NCBI GenBank assembly: GCA_002698045.1
Contig: NZUR01000022.1
Coordinates: 7,051 to 33,015, forward strand
Reading direction: 5' to 3'
DNA length: 25,965 nt
Origin: Thiotrichales bacterium
GTDB lineage: Bacteria; Pseudomonadota; Gammaproteobacteria; PS1; Pseudothioglobaceae
Positions within the stretch are counted from its first letter, which is position 1. Every line of letters begins with the position of its first letter. Position numbers and translations under genes: made by a program. Positions 23,610 through 25,965 of this stretch are shown here, in pieces. Below the pieces are notes generated by a model. That model ran no database searches. It saw only the letters and a program-made list of their open reading frames with translations, and had not been told where the DNA came from.

Positions 23610-23684
23610 TGGCTGGGATGGCAGGATTCGAACCTGCGAATGACGGGATCAAAACCCGTTGCCTTACCACTTGGCGACATCCCA
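23610..23684 (-). tRNA. tRNA-Gln (anticodon UUG)
   Basis: A 75-base tRNA with encoded CCA folds on the minus strand: acceptor TGGGATG/CATCCCA, D-arm with the AAGTGGTAAGGC loop, anticodon stem ACGGG/CCCGT with loop TTTTGAT (anticodon UUG), and T-arm GCAGG/CCTGC with TTCGAAT. The U1-A72 pair at the acceptor start and the G discriminator are tRNA-Gln traits. Its first 21 bases are also the last seven codons, including the stop, of ispE. No promoter is visible immediately before it, so it is probably processed from the trpD-orn-ispE message. Confidence 0.95.
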
Positions 23685-24527
23685 ATTGTATAGTGGTGAT
23701 TTATCAATCGCTTTTGCGACAAAACCTGACCATTTTGATGGCAATTTTTCATTTGCTATCAATGCATCTTTTTCTTTTTCAAAGGCCACAAAAACACAAC
23801 ATCCACTTCCAGTCATTCTTGCAATCCCATGGTGTTTTTCAGTTGAATCTAGGTGAGTTAAAGCCTCTTCTATCTCCCCTTCCAATTGAATTGCAGCATC
23901 TAAACAGTCGTTATGTGGATTTGAAACCGATGAAAAGCCTGACATTTTCCTTTGTACTGGCGACATTGTCAATGCCTTATGAGTGAAAATTTCTTGAGTT
24001 GATATATATTTATCAATTGAAACAATTAAGTAAAAGTATTTTGGCAAACTTATCGGCGTAAGTATTTCACCAGTACCTTCAGCCCAAGAGCTGTGACCAC
24101 TAATAAATATTGGAACATCTGAACCTAGAGTTTGTCCTATCTTAAGGAGTTCGGATTTAGATAACTTGAGACTCCATAAGTCATTAAGTGCTATTAATAC
24201 CGTAGCTGCATTAGAGCTACCACCACCAAGCCCACTACCAGTAGGAATGTTTTTAATAACACCTATATCGACACCATCTTTTGTGCCACTAATTTCTTTC
24301 AGGGCATTTGCACTTAGAAGAATTAAGTCTTTATCTTGTGGTATATCTTCATTGCCGTATATTCGATTGATTTGACCATCTTTTCGATAGTTAAAACTTA
24401 TCTTATCGCCATAATCTAAAAGTTGAAAAATTGTTTGAAGATTATGATAACCATCAGCTCTTTTTGAAATGACATGCAAAAATAGATTAATTTTAGCGGG
24501 TGATAGGTGAGTCACTTTATAAGGCAA
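23664..24527 (-). CDS. ispE: 4-Diphosphocytidyl-2-C-methyl-D-erythritol kinase (IspE)
   Basis: IspE phosphorylates CDP-methylerythritol in the non-mevalonate isoprenoid pathway. The 287-residue GHMP kinase has [10 protein letters not shown] with Lys12 (10-19), the ATP-binding [14 protein letters not shown] (95-108), GSDVPIF with catalytic Asp137, and MTGSGCCVF near the C-terminus. The family-typical end [14 protein letters not shown] is followed by eight more residues, of which the last six (WDVAKW) and the TAA are encoded inside tRNA-Gln. The start overlaps the end of orn by 11 bases, implying coupled translation. The lolB and hemA genes that often precede ispE are absent. Confidence 0.95.
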   Translation of the reverse strand: MPYKVTHLSPAKINLFLHVISKRADGYHNLQTIFQLLDYGDKISFNYRKDGQINRIYGNEDIPQDKDLILLSANALKEISGTKDGVDIGVIKNIPTGSGLGGGSSNAATVLIALNDLWSLKLSKSELLKIGQTLGSDVPIFISGHSSWAEGTGEILTPISLPKYFYLIVSIDKYISTQEIFTHKALTMSPVQRKMSGFSSVSNPHNDCLDAAIQLEGEIEEALTHLDSTEKHHGIARMTGSGCCVFVAFEKEKDALIANEKLPSKWSGFVAKAIDKSPLYNWDVAKW

Positions 24528-25059
24528 TAAAGTTCTCTCTATAGTGCTTTAGCTCATCAATAGAGTCATAGATATCAGACAATGCTAGGTGTCTAGATTT
24601 TTTATATGAGTCCGAAATAATATTTGGCTTCCAGCGAACTGCTAGCTCTTTTAATGTTGAGACGTCAATATGTCGGTAGTGGAAAAAATTTTCAAGATCT
24701 GGCATATAGTTGTACAAGAACCTCCTGTCTTGACAAATTGAATTACCACACATAGGAGAGGCACCTAAATCAACATACTTCATAAGGAAATTTAACGTTT
24801 GGGATTCAGCTTCAGCTATAGAAATTTTACTTTCCTGAACCCTTTTAACTAGACCAGAGCGATTATGCTGATTGGTATTCCATTCATCCATCCCGTTAAG
24901 AATTTCATTGCTTTGATGGATGGCTATTGAAGGACCTTCATCTACTACATTAAGTTGCGCATCAGTTACAACTGTTGCGATTTCAATAATGACATCATGC
25001 TCAGGAATTAGGCCTGTCATTTCAAGGTCTATCCAGATAAGATTTGTTTTTTTATTCAT
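24517..25059 (-). CDS. orn: Oligoribonuclease (Orn)
   Basis: Orn degrades two- to five-base RNA oligomers, the final step of mRNA decay, and pGpG from c-di-GMP turnover. The 180-residue DEDDh exonuclease shows Asp11 and Glu13 (WIDLEMTGL), Asp111 ([10 protein letters not shown]), His157 and Asp162 ([12 protein letters not shown]). HRSGL-type region NQHNRSGL and [11 protein letters not shown] are typical of the family. It lies six bases after trpD and overlaps ispE, so trpD, orn and ispE form one transcript. Confidence 0.96.
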   Translation of the reverse strand: MNKKTNLIWIDLEMTGLIPEHDVIIEIATVVTDAQLNVVDEGPSIAIHQSNEILNGMDEWNTNQHNRSGLVKRVQESKISIAEAESQTLNFLMKYVDLGASPMCGNSICQDRRFLYNYMPDLENFFHYRHIDVSTLKELAVRWKPNIISDSYKKSRHLALSDIYDSIDELKHYRENFIAL

Positions 25060-25065
25060 TATTAT

Positions 25066-25965
25066 TTAACTATTGCTGATCTTAATATATTCATCAAGTT
25101 TTTTTTGTGAACTTCCATCTGATAGGACTTGATTTGCTCTATCAATTCCTGATTGAAGTGACGTGGTTAATCCGCTAACATATATTGCGGCACCCGCATT
25201 CAAAGAGATAATGTTTTTTGCTGTCCCATTTCTCCCCGAGAAAGCCTCAGTAATTAGTGCAAGTGAGGCATCGGCATTGTCAGCTCTAATATCTTTTAAA
25301 TCTCCCAATGTAAGACCAAAGTCTTCAGGGTGAACTGAATAAGTTGAAACAACTCCATCTTTTAATTCAGCAACATATGTTTTATCAGCAATCGAGAATT
25401 CATCAAGACCATCGTCAGAATGTATAACCATAACATGTCGAGATCCAAGTCCTTTTAGAACATTAGCTATAGGCTCAACTAAGTTTTTATCATAGACACC
25501 CATTATTTGATTTGGAGCTTTAGCTGGGTTAGTGAGTGGACCTAAGACATTAAATATTGTTCTAACTGCCAGCTCTTTTCTTGGCCCAATAGCGTGCTTC
25601 ATAGCGCTATGATGTGCTGGTGCAAACATAAAACCCACACCTATCTGCGCAATGCATTCACTAATAAGACTTGGACTTAAGTTAAGATTAACTCCTGCAG
25701 ACTCTAAAACATCTGCACTTCCAGATTTTGATGAGATAGAGCGGTTGCCATGCTTAGCAACCTTGCCACCTGCAGCGGCAACAACAAATGCTGAAGCTGT
25801 AGAAATATTGAACAACCCCAGTCCATCACCACCTGTGCCGCAAGTATCAAAGGTCTCCCCGATACTTCCAGGTAACTTTACAGAGTTTTCACGCATCGCT
25901 CTAGCAAAACCAACTATCTCCTCCGGACGCTCTCCCTTCATTACAAGCGTTGAAAGAAAAGCTCC
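25066..25965 (-). CDS. trpD: Anthranilate phosphoribosyltransferase (TrpD), N-terminus outside the window
   Basis: TrpD couples anthranilate to PRPP in tryptophan synthesis. About 299 residues are present. Key motifs are FDTCGTGGDG, LFNISTASAFVVAAAG, KHGNRSISSKSGSADVLE, a long MFAPAHHSAMKHAIGPRKEL stretch (here over 100-121 from the internal Met), the metal-binding SDDGLDEFS, and GTAKNIISLNAGAAIYV. The reading frame is open to the right edge through GAFLSTLVMKGE, which corresponds to the usual AFLMALRMKGE, so about 40 N-terminal residues lie beyond the window. The Met at 25941 is internal. Other trp genes may precede it. Confidence 0.96.
   Translation of the reverse strand, partial: GAFLSTLVMKGERPEEIVGFARAMRENSVKLPGSIGETFDTCGTGGDGLGLFNISTASAFVVAAAGGKVAKHGNRSISSKSGSADVLESAGVNLNLSPSLISECIAQIGVGFMFAPAHHSAMKHAIGPRKELAVRTIFNVLGPLTNPAKAPNQIMGVYDKNLVEPIANVLKGLGSRHVMVIHSDDGLDEFSIADKTYVAELKDGVVSTYSVHPEDFGLTLGDLKDIRADNADASLALITEAFSGRNGTAKNIISLNAGAAIYVSGLTTSLQSGIDRANQVLSDGSSQKKLDEYIKISNS

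Noticed and set aside
23609..23986. 125-residue plus-strand frame across tRNA-Gln and the ispE 3' end
   Set aside because: It is antisense to a clear tRNA and a clear GHMP kinase gene and has no recognisable motif.
1..25965. Mobile element, CRISPR array, toxin-antitoxin, phage or defence system
   Set aside because: No transposase, integrase, regularly spaced repeats, paired small toxin genes or nuclease-helicase sets are seen; nearly all bases belong to recognisable housekeeping genes.

Overview
The window is ordinary, densely packed chromosomal DNA from an AT-rich gammaproteobacterium. The genes leuB, lptC, lptA, lptM-lysA, yhbY, lpxB, nudE, aat, yrfG, orn, and the ispE/tRNA-Gln/prs and rpoD/tRNA-Ile2 blocks are all gammaproteobacterial in character. 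Together with the low GC content and a PPi-dependent phosphofructokinase, they suggest a marine sulfur-oxidiser of the SUP05/Thioglobus type, or a related methylotroph-like lineage. That placement is inferred from gene content and family resemblance; no search was run. I see no mobile element, phage, CRISPR array, defence island or long repeat.

Layout. Positions 1-3091 (+): the end of an HD-domain protein, dsbB, cfa and a glutathione S-transferase-like gene. Positions 3132-5137: thiE (-), whose start codon lies one base from that of lptC (+), followed by lptA. Positions 5153-9382 (-): two groups, pfp-adk and cysS-yrfG. Positions 9564-14022: rubredoxin and leuB (+), a HhH-GPD DNA glycosylase (-), a beta-hydroxyacid dehydrogenase, a nitroreductase and nudE (+). 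Positions 14025-18348 (+): aat, a 43-residue lipoprotein resembling LptM, lysA, yhbY, lpxB and nadC. Positions 18345-19103 (-): cysQ. Positions 19197-19898 (+): a peptidase E-like gene. A bidirectional terminator follows, then a minus-strand block to the right edge: trpD (partial), orn, ispE, tRNA-Gln(UUG), glutathione peroxidase, prs, rpoD and tRNA-Ile2(CAU).

Themes. One is outer-membrane biogenesis: LpxB makes lipid A disaccharide, LptC and LptA carry LPS across the periplasm, the LptM-like lipoprotein probably assists LptD maturation, and DsbB supplies oxidising power for periplasmic disulfides. A second is central and biosynthetic metabolism: PPi-PFK, Adk, Prs, LeuB, LysA, TrpD, ThiE, NadC and IspE. 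A third is RNA, tRNA and translation: CysS, Aat, YhbY, Orn, RpoD and two tRNAs. The fourth is redox and housekeeping: Gpx, GST, rubredoxin, nitroreductase, NudE and CysQ.

I did not find a new multi-gene system. The most unusual points are the last six codons and stop of ispE lying inside the tRNA-Gln gene, an LptC about 1.6 times the usual length with extra OstA-type repeats, several genes (cysQ, nudE, perhaps cysS) whose -10 boxes predict leaderless mRNAs, and the head-to-head thiE/lptC starts one base apart. No gap between genes exceeds 300 bases; the longest (7067-7335) holds a promoter-like box and a short inverted repeat.
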